A stretch of 64,000 nt of DNA from Oxyruncus cristatus (lineage: Eukaryota; Chordata; Aves; Passeriformes; Cotingidae). The stretch is from positions 1 through 64,000 of the forward strand of contig VXAY01002226.1 of NCBI GenBank assembly GCA_013399855.1, in the 5' to 3' direction. The translations under genes and the position numbers were made by a program. The notes beneath the pieces are model-generated. The model made no database searches. It had not been told where the DNA came from and was given only the letters and a program-made list of their open reading frames with translations. The stretch's first letter is position 1. Every line of letters starts with the position of its first letter. Positions 42,565-55,467 of the stretch are shown here, piece after piece.

Positions 42565-45095
42565 CCTGCATGTACTTTTCCAGTCACTTCTTCTGTCATA
42601 GCTTCCACCTAACAAGGGATAAGATGTTCCTGAATGGGAACCAGGGAAACTACAAGGAACCCTTTAGGAATCCACAAGCCTGTGAAGGACAATTCCTGAT
42701 GGTCCCTTGCAAAGAAGAAACTCTTGTGCTGCATGATTACACGGCATCGATGGGAGAATGTCCTAGAGGAAGTTGTTTCTGGAAGGTCTTGCCAGGCAAA
42801 AAGTGGGATAAATATGGATCATATCAATTTGTATTTAACAAAGCATAGTGCAAGAAAACACCAACAAACTCAGCTGTGATGCTTTGCATGCGCTTGCAGG
42901 GATTAAGAGAGATTTAAAAAGTGAAGGCAGGAGGAGATGAAGGAAGGAAAAAGGACAGTGGGACTATTCCTATTCACAAATTAAATCCCCAGAAATCAGG
43001 ACCTATCAGAGTTTAGTTTGGAAAAGGGTACATTTATAGTGTTAAAAGCATGTGACAAATTAATTAAGGAATTTTAACTATTGGCAACTGATTCATACCC
43101 TTTAAATCCCTCTCAACACCTAAAGGTATTGTATAGGTGTTGTGTGTGAGGGTTAATGGCAATTCTATGTTATACACTAAGTGTTTTTGACTCCTTCCAA
43201 TAGAACTTATTGTAACAGAGAAACTAATTCATGAAGGAAAAGGCAATCAGTGCATTTTGCTTCTTTGCCTGCACTGTAAGCAGACTGCAATTTGCTATAA
43301 TGTTTTCATTACCAAAAATTGCTTAATTAATCCCTTCAACATTGCAGGGATAGCGTGAATTACTTTCTTCAAATATTCACTCTTGAAGGAGTATTGATTA
43401 GTTCACATTAGCTGGATAAGTAAATAGCAGTGCTTCTGGTCTCCATCAGGCTGATGCTTAAGGACCCTTGGCTCAAACACTTGTTTATGAATCCAGAAAT
43501 GTGGATCATGAATACTCCAGCATACAAGTTTGGCACTTGCTTTGCACAACCATACATCATGCTCCCAGACACTTTGATTTTCACAATGGCACGATTTTGT
43601 TGGACCTCTGGCAAGAATCAAAGTCAGTGTAGTGAGTTTACAACATTTGACTTTTTACCTCCTGGAATCAAAATGACAAAGTTTTACTTTACAATTTCCC
43701 CCCCCACACTTTGTTTCAAGATGGAGCTCCAGAGCCACTGAAAACCTCCGTGACATTTAGATCCTCAGGAGAGAACAAATAGTCCCATGTTTCATTTTAA
43801 TCTTCACTTTTTAGTTTATTTTATAAATCCAACATGGTAATTGTCCCAGCAGTGGGAATTCTGCAAGCAACGCCAGTGCTTGGGGAATGTGGTGCACCAA
43901 GCAGCAATGCCAGTGGGATCTCACATTGCCATTTGATAAAAAGAGCCTGGAAAATTAAATCCATTTCATAACCCCGTATTTTTCTGTTATTGCTCACAAC
44001 TGTAATCCTTTACCTCACTGAAATGGCATGCAGGAAAAAAAGAGGAGGGGAAGATACAGGTATTAATGAGATAAGGGAAGAAATTACTTAAAAATAATTC
44101 TAAACCCCCTGATTTTCGAGAGTTATAATTCTGGCTCCTCACTTTTTCTTGGATTTAAGTCTTTAGTAGCCATGTTTTCAAGCTCAATTCAAGAATAACT
44201 AGTACTTTGATGACCGCCACTTGGCCAAAAAGAAAATGCAACACTCAAAAATAGATTTTCAAGCAATAACACAGTTCCAAAGTCTAGAGGACTGCCAATC
44301 TTCAAATTCTGATCTCTGCAAATCCAATCCTGAAAAATATTTCAGAATGGATTAGACGACAATAATGAATGCCAAGAAACAGAGCAGAAGATACAGGATG
44401 ACAGAACAAATGACATTTTCATTCATGTTTTAATTAAATCCAGCACCGTCCCTGAAAAAAGTACTGCCTTTCCCCCTGCTGGTTTCTGACAATGGGCACA
44501 GCCCTCTTTTAGGTGACATGTTTCTGTACGATCTCGCAGAATTGACTGATCATCTGCTGCAGTTTAAAATCAATTTTAATCCCAGTCGTTTCCCAGCCTG
44601 GTCTAGACTGGCCTTTTCCTCTAAGGCTCATGAGAGCTGCAACCTACAGCTGTGAAGATAAGCTTAAGTTTTCCTCTGGGATGTGAGAGAACTTCTCTCC
44701 TCAGCATTGCCTGACACTGACCTAATGAAGATGAGAGCACTGCCCAGACAGCTGCATTCTCATGAGAGGACATAAGGCATCCAACTGGGAATGCCAAAGT
44801 CCTTTGGCATGTGGCAGGCAGGGGCTGGGTGGCAGCAGGAGCCACCACAGCGCTGATCTTCCCAAAGGTACCCCGTTGTGATGGAGTGGGGCAGGAAACA
44901 GGCAATTCTCTCTTCAGGTGGCCAAAAAAGTGTAAATTACTGTCCTACACACATAATACAGGAACTGCCCCACTGTACTGAACAGGACCTCACAGAGCAG
45001 CCAAAAAAACTCAATTCAGTTACTCCCAGTGAGTGCACACAAATTCTTGCACTGTGAGATTAAAGACAGACATGAGCCCACTTCCCACATACTTT
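42565..45095. other. Non-coding stretch without recognisable genes
   Basis: A 92-codon frame on plus at 42570-42848 and overlapping frames on both strands near 43.4-43.7 kb are unsupported by splice sites or motifs. No classified repeat was recognised. Confidence 0.5.
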
Positions 45096-45175
45096 CTTCT
45101 GGGTGACTGTGGGCAAGTCATTTCACTTCCCCTCTGCTCATTTTCTTCTTTTGCAGGAAAATGATGGGACTCTGG
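45096..45175 (+). mobile_element. Ancient MIR-type SINE fragment
   Basis: The string GGTGACTGTGGGCAAGTCAT followed by TTCACTTCCCCTCTGCTCAT and then GCAGGAAAATGATGGG follows the conserved core of mammalian-wide interspersed repeats: GTGACCTTGGGCAAGTCACTT, then CTCTG...CTCA, then TGTAAAATGGGG. MIR and related CORE-SINEs predate the split of mammals and birds, so a diverged copy in a bird is expected. The flanks at about 45075-45095 may extend the match, but the edges are not clear. Orientation is plus. Confidence 0.65.
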
Positions 45176-48100
45176 AGTCCCTACTGAAAAGGCCTTGAGA
45201 TTTGTGGATGGAAAACATGATGTGAGTTAGTGTTTGGTGCTGCTGTGTTCCTTCCAATCTGAGAATTTGGTACTTTGACTTTGTACATTGAATAAAACAA
45301 GTATTAAAAGCATAAAGGGAGCAGACTAATCCTGCTGCTGACCTTACCTGTAAACAGGAAAATCTTATTCTGAAATCTTTACCTGTGGGAATTGCACTCT
45401 CATCTCAGAGCATAAACCCCAGTTGGCTTCCACAGGACTCGGGCACACACGTAAGTGTACTGGTAAACTGAAACTTATCCCATCAGTAGAAGCCCAAATG
45501 TCAAAATATCCTAAAAAATACTTCAGCACATGATTATTTTTCAGCTAGAAACAAAGCGTAGGATTTTCCTGTAAGAAACACTTCAGCAGAAATGTTGCTC
45601 TTATTTTACGGGGTAAGGATCTTTTGCACGTACACCAGGGTACTTCTCAAACCAGAATTGTAGTGTTTTACTGTATTTAATAATGAAATCAGATCCATGC
45701 CAAATGTGAAGCAAATACACAGGGTTACCAACTAAGGTATTTCTCTGGATTATGAGATTCACCATGATCATAAAAACCCTTCAGAGAAATCCTTTCAACC
45801 CAATTACCTAACAAAACCCACCTAATAGTTCCAGGCACTGTTACTGCTATTTACCTTTCTAAAAATCTAAGATTATTTTTCAGAGTACAAAAAGAGCTTG
45901 GAAGAGATTTTTTTTGGGAGGGGGGACGGTGGGGTGTTGGTATTTTTAAGCAGGACACAGTAACATACAGTTACCAGACTCCCATTCCTCTTCATAGCAC
46001 ATGTAAGATAAGGTGGCACAGTGTATCTTCCCAGACTCCTACTCCTTTTTCATACACAAAAAATGCTGGTCAAATCCAGTAGTTAAAACAACTCCTATTA
46101 AAGAAACCATATATACATAATGTATTTAAAAATCTGTTGTGTTCCAGGTTCATCACCTTGACAAGTGGTTAACTATTCCTTGCTATTTTGAGGTTCAGAG
46201 AACCCCAAAATAATTTTAGAGACATCAGTATAGAAAACCCCAGAAGAACTCTGGACTAAGGTAGACTTTGGGGTTTTTCTTCCCAGACACAATTCTCTCA
46301 ATTACTACTAGTTGCATAAAAGAAAGTGGAATGCCAAAGGGGACTAAAAACCAAACATACTAATTTCTTGTGCCACTACTTGATGTGCTGTCTGACAAAA
46401 AAAGTGTTGAGGACACAACCTTGAACAGCAGAGAGGTGAATGCTAGTTGTTTTCCAACAGTGACAGGTGCAAGAAGTCTTGAGGAAAGTATTCCTTATGG
46501 GCGGGGCTCAAATGAGGTGCTTAAAAATTGTGGTTTAATTTAGGTCATTTATCATTCTCTTTAAAGGCCCTTTTGTACAATTGAATTCTGAAGTGCTTCT
46601 TTTGCTAGTAGATCATCACAGCTGCTGTAGCATCACTCCAAGCAGATGTTTCACAGACAGAGAATGCCCAGCTCATTTTTAGGAGCACAGTAACCTCAAG
46701 TCCCTCCCTGGCACTTCTGCCCATGGATGTGGATGTGGCTGTGCAAGTCCCACCATGTTCAGCCACACGCAGGGGGTCTGCATGAATAAAGTGCCAGTGG
46801 TGGCAAATCCCAGACTGCTTCCACTTCAACAAAAGCAGAGAAAACCAGCAAAAGCACAGAAAAGCAACAAAACCACACACTGATTTTTTAACTGTTATTT
46901 TCCTAACAAGCGGATAATAAATCAGCTTAGATAACTATTGAACAATTTCAGGTCTCTGCTGTAGACTAAAAATAAGAGGCAAATGGATCTCCTTGACTTT
47001 GCAATGTTAGAATTATTCCCCACATGGCACTTGTGTAAAGTGCAGACTCATCTCACAAGCCAACACGTAACTCCTCTGAGACAGAAACACTGCTCACCTG
47101 CGTGTGGCTCCTCGGCCTACAGGGCACAACCTGTGTTCCTGAGGGAATGAGAAGTCACTAAAGAAGTGACTTCACTCTCCCAGAGACCAAACAAAACCTC
47201 TAAGAATTTGCCTCTTCTGCACAATTCTTTAGCAGCACTGAACATTCCTTAGCAAAGAAACTGCCTGAAAAGAACGTGTCTGTAATTCTCTGTCGGGAGA
47301 GGTGGTTGGTTTGCTTGTAAGATGTAGAAAGGTTATGGGAGAAATACTCACTTAAAACGAGCAAATGCAAGGCAGGTCAAATGGCTCGTGTAAAATGAGT
47401 CATTCAGGGGAATCCTAGACTATGAGGCACCTAAAATTTGTAAAGTATAGAATTAGCTCAGAACTGGCAGATCAGCTCCATCTTGCACAACATCTATTTA
47501 GTTCCAATAAGTACTAGTGCAGAGACATTTAACAGATATTACAATTCTCTACGTTAGAAGGAGCTGGAACGACATAATCACATCCTTTGAAGGCAATGAA
47601 GTACTTTCTAGTCCATTAGTGACAGAAAATGGTGTCATTAGAAAATATCCACTAGGGAATTAGGCATTAAAAAAAGTTTAACTCCAGGAGTGATGGTAAC
47701 TTTTACTCAAATTCCTAGAAGCTTTGAAGAGATCTCTAGCTTGCCATTACTTCTAAAAATTGCAAAGCCAGGTATATTTCAAAGGAAAGGAGAGTAGGTG
47801 CTCATAATCTGCTCATAAGAAAGGCTCACAAGATAATGCAGATAACGGTAAGGCAGACAAATCAATTTGAGAAAGGAAACGAAAACTGCAGTAGGGATTT
47901 GAAAGCCATGCCTTTAAGGAATATAATCCTACAAAAGACAAGTGGTGCCCAATAATCACAATGTCATCATTAATAGGTAACAAGTTTAGACAACAAAAGT
48001 AACTGATATGTTAAAATTAGATTTTTGTGAGATTTTTTACCTTGCTCTACAGATCTCCCTATTAGTGGCACATAATAACAAAGGAAATGTTAAATGGATT

Positions 48101-48247
48101 CTGACTTGTCTACTTCTCAAGTCCAGAACAGAAAGTAAGCAATTAATCACTTATAAACAATTTGTTTTATTAGGAATTTTTAGGGATCACTTCTAGACAA
48201 CTTCCTATTCAAGTCTAATTAATGGACTGGTTTAAATGTGACCATGG
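45176..48247. other. Non-coding stretch without recognisable genes
   Basis: No exon, RNA gene or classified repeat could be supported. A G-rich run sits near 45915-45935. Confidence 0.55.
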
Positions 48248-48471
48248 TTAAAACTAAATTTAGTAATCAATGTTTTACATCCCTTTGTGTTGTTTTTTTT
48301 CCAGGACTGCTAACAAGTATCTCTTCTGTGACAGCAGCTTGACCTTATGCTCAGTTGCACATTTATTTTGCCATTAAAAATAGGGCATTTTAAAACTGAT
48401 TTGTTTAGTAAAGTAAGCAAGAGCTCTTCTCACTCTTGAGCCCCAAATAAGGAGGCAATGAGACAGAAGTA
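48248..48471 (+). repeat. Unclassified repeat, copy A of a direct pair
   Basis: This segment aligns along its whole length with 54487-54796 in the same orientation. Shared strings include CTAAATTTAGTAATCAATGT, TGCTAACAAGTATCTCT, CTGTGACAGCAGCTT, ATTTTAAAACTGATTTGTTT and GCTCTTCTCACTCT. Homology seems to fade at both edges, which favours two copies of an old dispersed element over a segmental duplication of the region between them. It matches no family I know and shows no open frame conserved between copies. Confidence 0.8.
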
Positions 48472-50979
48472 TTGCTGTAGTCGATACAAATGATGATGTG
48501 GATTCTTGATAAAATCCTTAAGGGCTTAAAAGGGTCAATATATGTTGAACTCTTATGATAAAAACTGAGATCTAAAAAATTAGTTGAGAGCAGTTGGCCA
48601 TGTCACACAAGATACTTAGAGATGTCAGCTTCATCTCTGTAAAAACTTAAAAGGACTTTGTGAAAGAAACTTAATATTGAAGATTATTTAATCCAATTAG
48701 CAAAGGCACAAGAGAGACAATAGATGGCAATTAAACCAATTTCAGTTAAAACAAATAAAGACAATTAGAATACACCACTGAAGGACATGATACAGTAGCC
48801 TCAAGTTACAAGTTTATACCTTTCCAGAAATTGTGTGTTATGCCAACACAAGTTCCTGGGCTCAACATATAGTTAACTGTTTGGTGTAACAGCCTGTGGA
48901 AAACAGGAGTTCAATCATATTGATGTAATAGTCTCGTTTGGATTAAAACTCTGGAAATTTAAATCTGGGCCTGAAAACTTTTTAGGAAGAAAAGAACACC
49001 CTCTACAACTACTTAAAATAAACCCACCTCATATCCTCACCACTGTTGCATACTGTAATCTGTCACTTGAAATTATTAACATCTCTGGAGTCCAGTTTGT
49101 TAAATAAGTGGGAAGAAACTCTGGCTTTGTGCCTAGAAAGCCTCAGCTCTTCACAACAGCATCTCAGGCAATAATGCTTTTAGTTGCCATAGGCTTTAAC
49201 CACAGCTCGTCCTTTAACCCCACTTTCCAGAGTTAAGTAGGGATGACGTTGATATCCAGCAGAAAATTTGAATTTCCTGTTGGTTTGGTCTCTTGCAGTG
49301 GCTGTCAGTTGTGGGTGAGGCAAAGAATTTATCTCCATCCTTATGAAGTCCTAAAACAATCATGAAAATCATTTCCTCTGCTTTCTAAACCCTCAAGGAA
49401 CAACTTCTTGAAAAGCACTTCCATATGGTGCAAGGTACAGAAGAGGACTCATTTGGCCAGAGACTCCCCCTCTTACAGATAGCATGAAGATCCAAGATGA
49501 TCATTGTTAGGCCTTGTTGATTAAGGCATACCAAGGTACTGCTTTTCTTCCTTCTGACTAGATACTTCAGGAAGTTCCCCAATAATGACCAGAAAAAATA
49601 TATGTGATTCATTAAAGTTGAATATTTTCGATTCTTTTTCACTGCTCTCTCATTAAAGAAATGAACAATGGATATTAAGTAGAGGAAATGTTCATTCCTC
49701 AGACTCATTCGTTTGCAGCAGGAGAGGAGGAATGTACCAAAGCACCTCAGTTAACTCAGTGCTGTAAGGTGGAAATACAGAGGGTTTGACCTGTTCAATG
49801 TAGGTGGGAGTTACTGGTCACCTTACACAATTATAATATTTCATCTGCTCCTCATCACACTGAAACATTTTTAAACTATATACAATCTATGAATGAAATT
49901 TGTCTAAATCATAGCACACAGTGAAATTGGATTTTATAAAATTGAAATCACAGTAAAATTTGGACTTTTTTCCTTTTTTTTTTAGATAAAGAGGAGTGGT
50001 CTAGTTTGCAAAAGGCTACTTATCTCACCTTGAAAAATAATAGTCTTTGAGCACTTTTATCAGTCTGATAATTCCAAACTGAAAGTCCATGGAGAGCTAT
50101 TTCATTCAAAGCCTTACATGTGGTGTGAATCCACTCATGCATGATGGAGAAAATGATGAGATTTCCCTTTCTCATTTACCTGATCTCCAAATTCTATTCA
50201 TTTCCCAGCAGGGGTAAAACCTTAGGCCCTTCATCAGTTATTTGGCATTCTGACATCAATCTTCCTGGGGTCAGCACACTGCTCAGCACTTCACTGGGTG
50301 TTTTTTAAGCACCAAAACTGAAGATACCCAGGCAGGTGGGGAAAAAAGATAGATTTTCTAAGAGGCAAACGGGTGACTTTGTCTCAGCTGGACTTCAGCA
50401 CATCATCAGGAGGAGGCCCAGGGCAGGTCTGGAAGGTTCAGCATGAGCGGGTGAGATTAACCATGTTTTAGGGGGCTCCAAACAGAGCAAGGGGACTCAA
50501 AGAGGACATTGGGACTTTCTTCAAACAAGAATCATTCCTTCCCACAGCACTGTTTAATAGCCTCTAACTCTGTGCTCTTGGAGGATTGGGGGAGCGGAGA
50601 AGGAAATAAAGAAATAAAAAAGGAAAAAAATACCTTGTTCATCCTACAGAGGCAAGGAAAGGAGAAAAGGATGTGGATCTAGAAGAATCACTAGAGTCCC
50701 AGAAGCCATCTCTCTGCCTCTTACCTTGAGGAAATGGATTGGCACTCACTTTACAACATTTGGCTGGTCTGTCTCAGTGTCATGGAGCTCAGCTGGAAAA
50801 GGACTAAAATTATCCATCTTTCCTCAGTAACTTGAATGATGAATAATGTTAAAGAATAAAATACAGGGTGATGGAGTCATTAGGGCTAAAAAAGTAATGG
50901 ATATATAACACAAACTAAAGAAATAAGATTTATGTGTACTGTTCATATTTTCCCATTTTTAAATAATGCTTTGTACCTG
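48472..50979. other. Non-coding stretch without recognisable genes
   Basis: Only chance-length frames, including 107 codons on minus at 49385-49708, are present. No classified repeat was recognised. Confidence 0.55.
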
Positions 50980-51118
50980 GTTTAGACTTTATCTTCTCTC
51001 TTCTTGACTAAATAAGCCCATTTCCCTCAGTCTCTCCTCAAAAGGGAGATGTTCCAGACCCCTAATCATTTTTGTGGCCCTCCATTGGACCCTCTCCAGC
51101 AGCTCCTTGTCTCTCTAT
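50980..51118 (-). mobile_element. CR1 LINE fragment, antisense
   Basis: Read on the minus strand, the segment matches an internal part of the CR1 3' region. The plus-strand strings CCCTCAGTCTCTCCTCAAAA, GGAGATGTTCCAGACCCCTA and TTTGTGGCCCTCCATTGGAC are the reverse complement of the family's order: a region around GGTCCAATGG, then the GGGGTCTGGAACATCTCC piece, then TGAGGAGAGACTGAGGG. Both ends are missing and the copy is diverged, so this is an old truncated insertion. Confidence 0.85.
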
Positions 51119-51429
51119 TTTGATATTTTGGTTCAGAATTTACATGGCAGAACTATTAAATAAACCTTCTGCCAAGTTATACACTGACAAAAAAGGCATA
51201 GATGGCACATGTTATGACAAGATATCCTTGGAATGGGGATTCTGAATGATACGTGAAAAAAATTCAAAATAAATGGGAACAAGCTCCGTTTGAAGTCTTT
51301 GGCAGTTGCAAGACTGGAGAATGAATTCTTCCTTCAGTCTATCTAAGCGTATTGCAGTTTATCGCAGAATTTGTGACTGCAGTAATTAGAGTTAGCAACT
51401 TTGATTTCCTCTGTAAAGCAGAATGCATT

Positions 51430-51800
51430 TAAAGGGAATCACTGGGGAGAGGTAGGAAGAATATCATAACAGGATAATAATTTTTGTCTGAAAGTTCATT
51501 CCAGTAAGTTGCATTATCCTGATCAGCAAGAGGTGACTCACACAATTCGGCCAGCGCAGTCAAAAATAAAATCATTACCCCATCTAGCTGATATTTCAAT
51601 GTCAGCAGTGCCTGCAATTGAACAGTGATCCCAGAGAACTGAACGCAAGCGAGCTGAGGTACATCAGAATTTGATGTTCATGCCCTGCTTAAAAGGAGCA
51701 AAGGGAAGAATTAAGCCTGTGGCCTGAGAGCACTGCTGGGCTGCATTCTGTCACAAATTGGTGATTATGTCAACAAACAATTATCTACTACTGAAAATTG
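51430..51800. promoter_or_regulatory. Possible conserved non-coding element / enhancer
   Basis: The stretch is non-repetitive and dense in factor-like strings. It has an AP-1/MAF-like GGTGACTCA ending at 51540, a CAGTGATCCC string, and a forkhead-like TGTCAACAAACAA at 51769-51781 beside GGTGATTATG. An enhancer is a reasonable guess. There is no direct evidence of conservation or activity, and a short minus-strand frame at 51429-51617 has no support as a gene. Confidence 0.25.
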
Positions 51801-53068
51801 GTTGGGGTTGGAATGGGAACAATATATAAAACATTTTTATATTCAAGAAAGCAGGCACTGCAGCTATCTCTAAACACTTTTTTTTCCCCCAATAATGCCC
51901 ATATTCCTTTCTAATCTATGAATTAGAGTACACCATCCATTTAATCTATGGGACAGGCAGTAAACTTGTGTATTTAATGTGATCAAAGTATGTCAAGAGC
52001 TGAATTTTCTCAGTCCTGGCATGTTAGGGGAGTTTCTTCCTGATGGTTACTATCTACCTTGTACAGGCTGAACTAATAATTGATTACTTCTGTAACATTC
52101 AAATCCTGTAGATTTATTTTTGGACAAGACTAATCTTCTTGAGTTCACATGACTAAGTTCAGCAATGTCTATTTACTGGTACCAGCTGCTGTCTTTCCGC
52201 GTTTGCTCTTGGCTCTGGAAGGGTAAACTGTGATATGGTCATGAAAACAGGGAAGTTTGCAAAATTTTAGACAGTAGGGACATAATGATTGTTTCCATCA
52301 AATCTGGGGACAACAAAGCATTGTATAATCGCATGAGGCAACCTGGGAAATCCAGGAGCTGAATGAAGTGGAAGGGGCAATAGGTTAGGATACAAAAAGA
52401 ACACAGGTCTTGTTAAATAATTTAACAGAAGGAAAGTTTATCTTTCCTGATAAACTTTCAGCAATACAGCCTCATACTTCAGAAAATGCACTGGGACAAA
52501 GCTGTGAGACCAGTAGAATAATCTCAGGCTAATTCACTTGTTCCAGTCCATTGTTTCCTGTTATTCCACATACTGAAAATTTACTTAAGGAAAAATAAAA
52601 AGGGAGATCACCTAAGGGACCATGAGATCATTGGAGCAATTGAGACTGGTAATCAAATAAATGAAATATAAACATACCAAAAGGAAAAGATAGATGGTCT
52701 ATAAATCAAATTTTCTTGAGTGGCCCATAGCAAAGATCAAACCTCAGGGTCAGTTAAAGGGAGGAGAATGAAAATGTATAAGTACAACACTGAAAGAACT
52801 CAGCATAGATATTTTGTACCTTGGTGTAAAGTTGGAAGTAATTGCTGATTTCACCAAAATAACTTCATGCAACCAAGGCGGAGTTGATTGAAAATGAAGT
52901 AAGACTTCTCCTTTTCTTCTAATGTATATTATACTGAAAGAAAAAGCAGACTTTAATATTTCAGAGACAGGTTTTCAGATAAAACTGGACACAGCTAAAG
53001 CTAATGCAGTTTTTTTAAAGGTTTGGGTGCAAAGGGGAGGCAGCAGGAAGGGTAGGAAAGTTCATTTT
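51801..53068. other. Non-coding stretch without recognisable genes
   Basis: I see nothing supportable here on either strand. Confidence 0.6.
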
Positions 53069-53223
53069 TCAAACTTGTGTTTCCAAATGTAGTTCCCTTA
53101 GTTCAAACAGTTTGCTTATTCCACTTATTTTACATTTTAAGATATTGATTTGCAGAACGAGTTGAGAGTCAAGCAGTTCTGCTTGGGATACAAGTTTTTC
53201 TAAGTCTGAAGTTTCTAACCATG
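53069..53223 (-). other. Weak candidate terminal exon or pseudogene piece
   Basis: On minus, an acceptor-like ATTTACATTACAG (AG at 53225-53224) precedes an open segment. It encodes a heptad-like, leucine-rich peptide around SDLEKLVSQAELLDSQLVLQ and ends in TGA at 53071-53069. The peptide would suit a coiled coil. The same frame is open further upstream to 53347. A perfect donor-like GTAAGT lies only 27 bases before the acceptor end, too close for a real vertebrate intron. No polyadenylation signal follows within about 150 bases. I do not recognise a family, and chance is the simplest explanation. Confidence 0.12.
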
Positions 53224-53566
53224 CTGTAATGTAAATATTTAGGAACTTACAGAAATATTGCAACCTTACATTACCACTTCTTCTAATACTAGATACCTCC
53301 AGACAACTTTCAGTAAAGAGGATTTTGGCCAGCATTTTCAAGAACATGCTTTATACATTAAAAAATAAAAAGCTGTATTCTTTCAGTCCTTCCTATTTAT
53401 ATATAATTATTTTTATCTCAACTTCATGCATTTTCATTGAGACTCTCTTGCCAATCTCTTTTCAAAACAGACAAAACAATTTTCTTTGTTCTCTAAAAGA
53501 GCCAAAAAAATAGCTAAAACCAAACCTATTGAAATATGGTGTAAGATACTACTAATAAGATGTTTC

Positions 53567-53585
53567 TGACTCTGACTCTGACTCT
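53567..53585. repeat. (CTGACT)n hexamer repeat
   Basis: Three tandem CTGACT units plus a final partial unit. Confidence 0.85.
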
Positions 53586-54486
53586 TTGGAGTTCCAGAAG
53601 GCAGCAACAGTCCACCGTTAAGTCTGAAGATATGCCAAAAAAAGAGTTGTTTTAATGCTCAGTGTCTGAATAGCTCCTCAGATGAGCTTCTCTTCAGTTA
53701 ATTCTAGTTTGCTCATTTTCCACTTTTATCTCCTTGGCTTGAGAACCTTTGAAGCTGAATGTACAATTTCACTTTGGAGGTATGTGATCATTTATGCATC
53801 CAAATCAATTTAAAGACCTAAAAATATTTCAAATCGTTATATTTACTGCACCCCCTCTCCACCCTTGGACAGTTTAAGAACCAATGTCAAGCAATTACGG
53901 GGAGGAAAATTGTCAAGAATAGTTCTGCATGTATTATAGAATTTACCCTCATTCAACCACCTGAGCATGATTTTGAAGTTAAATTAAACATCAGGATGTA
54001 GAAGAGAAAAGAAAAAAGATGATTCCTGACCAAATTCATATTTTTAATGTGTGGCTGCCTCAATTTGTCCAGGGTTCAAAATAAAATATGTATGTGTTTT
54101 TAAGTCTCCAGAGCATCTTAGTGGGAACAGGCACTCCAGTTCTTTTGTTAGAGATCCTAATGGATTATCCTCCACCTCTCAATTATTTCCATTAAATTTG
54201 GTTAGTGAGATTGAGGTGGATTCAGGTGAGATTTTTCTGAAGGCAAAAATACACCTTTTTTACAGTACTACTACTACTTTCCCTCAGCAATCCCAGCATC
54301 TATACACAGGTAACACAGATATATTTATAAAGTGATAGTACAACACATTTAGGAGTTAAAAACACAAACCCAGAAAGAACTTTTAAAATGCTATGTGCTT
54401 CAACTATCATTCTTAGCATTCTGGACATTTGGAAGGACTAATTGGGTCAGACAGATTGTTTACTAAAAATTACTTAATGTTCATTC

Positions 54487-54796
54487 TTAATACTAAATTT
54501 AGTAATCAATGTTTCACAGCCCTTTGTGTTTTGGGGTTTTTTTTCCAGAGTGCTAACAAGTATCTCTGCTGTGACAGCAGCTTTACCTCATCTAAAGTTG
54601 CACATATTTTTGTGATTAAAAATAGGCCATTTTAAAACTGATTTGTTTAATAAGGTAAACAAGAAACATAAAGCCTGAAAACAGAGTAATACTATGCAAA
54701 ACTCTGAATAAACCTTTAAAAATTGAACAAAACCCACTTAAGACTCACAAGCTCTTCTCACTCTCAAGCGCCAAATAAAGAGGCAATAAGACAAGT
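54487..54796 (+). repeat. Unclassified repeat, copy B of a direct pair
   Basis: Same element as at 48248-48471, in the same orientation about 6.2 kb away. Copy B has about 86 extra bases at 54664-54749 that are absent from copy A at the equivalent junction. The block includes an AATAAACCTTTAAAA string, and the homology resumes immediately afterwards at AGCTCTTCTCACTCT. Either copy A lost this block or copy B gained it. The extra block shows no obvious flanking duplication beyond one or two bases. Confidence 0.8.
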
Positions 54797-55467
54797 GTTC
54801 TTATCTTCAATGTTTTTGTGCTTACTCAAATAATTGGGCTTTTTTTTTTTCTGGTTTTCACAATAACTTTGAGGCTTACACATACTGGAATAGCTAATAT
54901 CATGCTGATTTCCTCTTCTGTTATCCTCCCACATTTTGAAGTCAGCATTTCCTATGGAATAATGCGAGATATTTTGGGATTGTTCTCTGGGGTTTCTCTA
55001 ATTGTGGCCAAAAGGATACTTTTTTTTTGATAATAGTTTGTCCATATTGACAAGCTCCACTAAAAACATGAGCTTTAAAATCATCCTGTCAAAAAACTCT
55101 CAGCCAACCTTGTTCCTGAATCATGTTTATTTTCCCTTTGGTGCACCCCTGCATTATGAGTTTTGGTGTTTTCCCACTTCTTCATCCTCCAGCAGTGAAA
55201 GTTCCCATAATTTTTTGTTGGCCCCCCTGCTGTTAACATGACGAGGTGACTGAATCTTACAGCTCGTGCGTTTTTTTGCTGTCTCCTGGTGATGACTCTC
55301 AGCATGGGCTCTGCACCACTTTTTCCCCTCTTTCAAAAGGGCCAAACTTTTCCACTCTGCTGCCTCTGTTGCTGTTGAATGACTCACTCTGTCCCAAAAC
55401 ACACAATATGAAGTCTTTTCTTCTCCTTCCGCTTAGATTCATCCAATTCTCAGTTATTATCACTTTA
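54797..55467. other. Non-coding stretch without recognisable genes
   Basis: Overlapping short frames on both strands, with no supported function or splice pair. Confidence 0.55.

Noticed and set aside
43403..43741. Overlapping frames on both strands that might be retroviral gene relics
   Set aside because: I could find no conserved retroviral motif in any frame and no LTR nearby, so the idea has no support.
53224..53250. A 27-base GT...AG segment as an intron
   Set aside because: Far below the minimum length for vertebrate splicing and in frame with its surroundings, so more likely coincidence.
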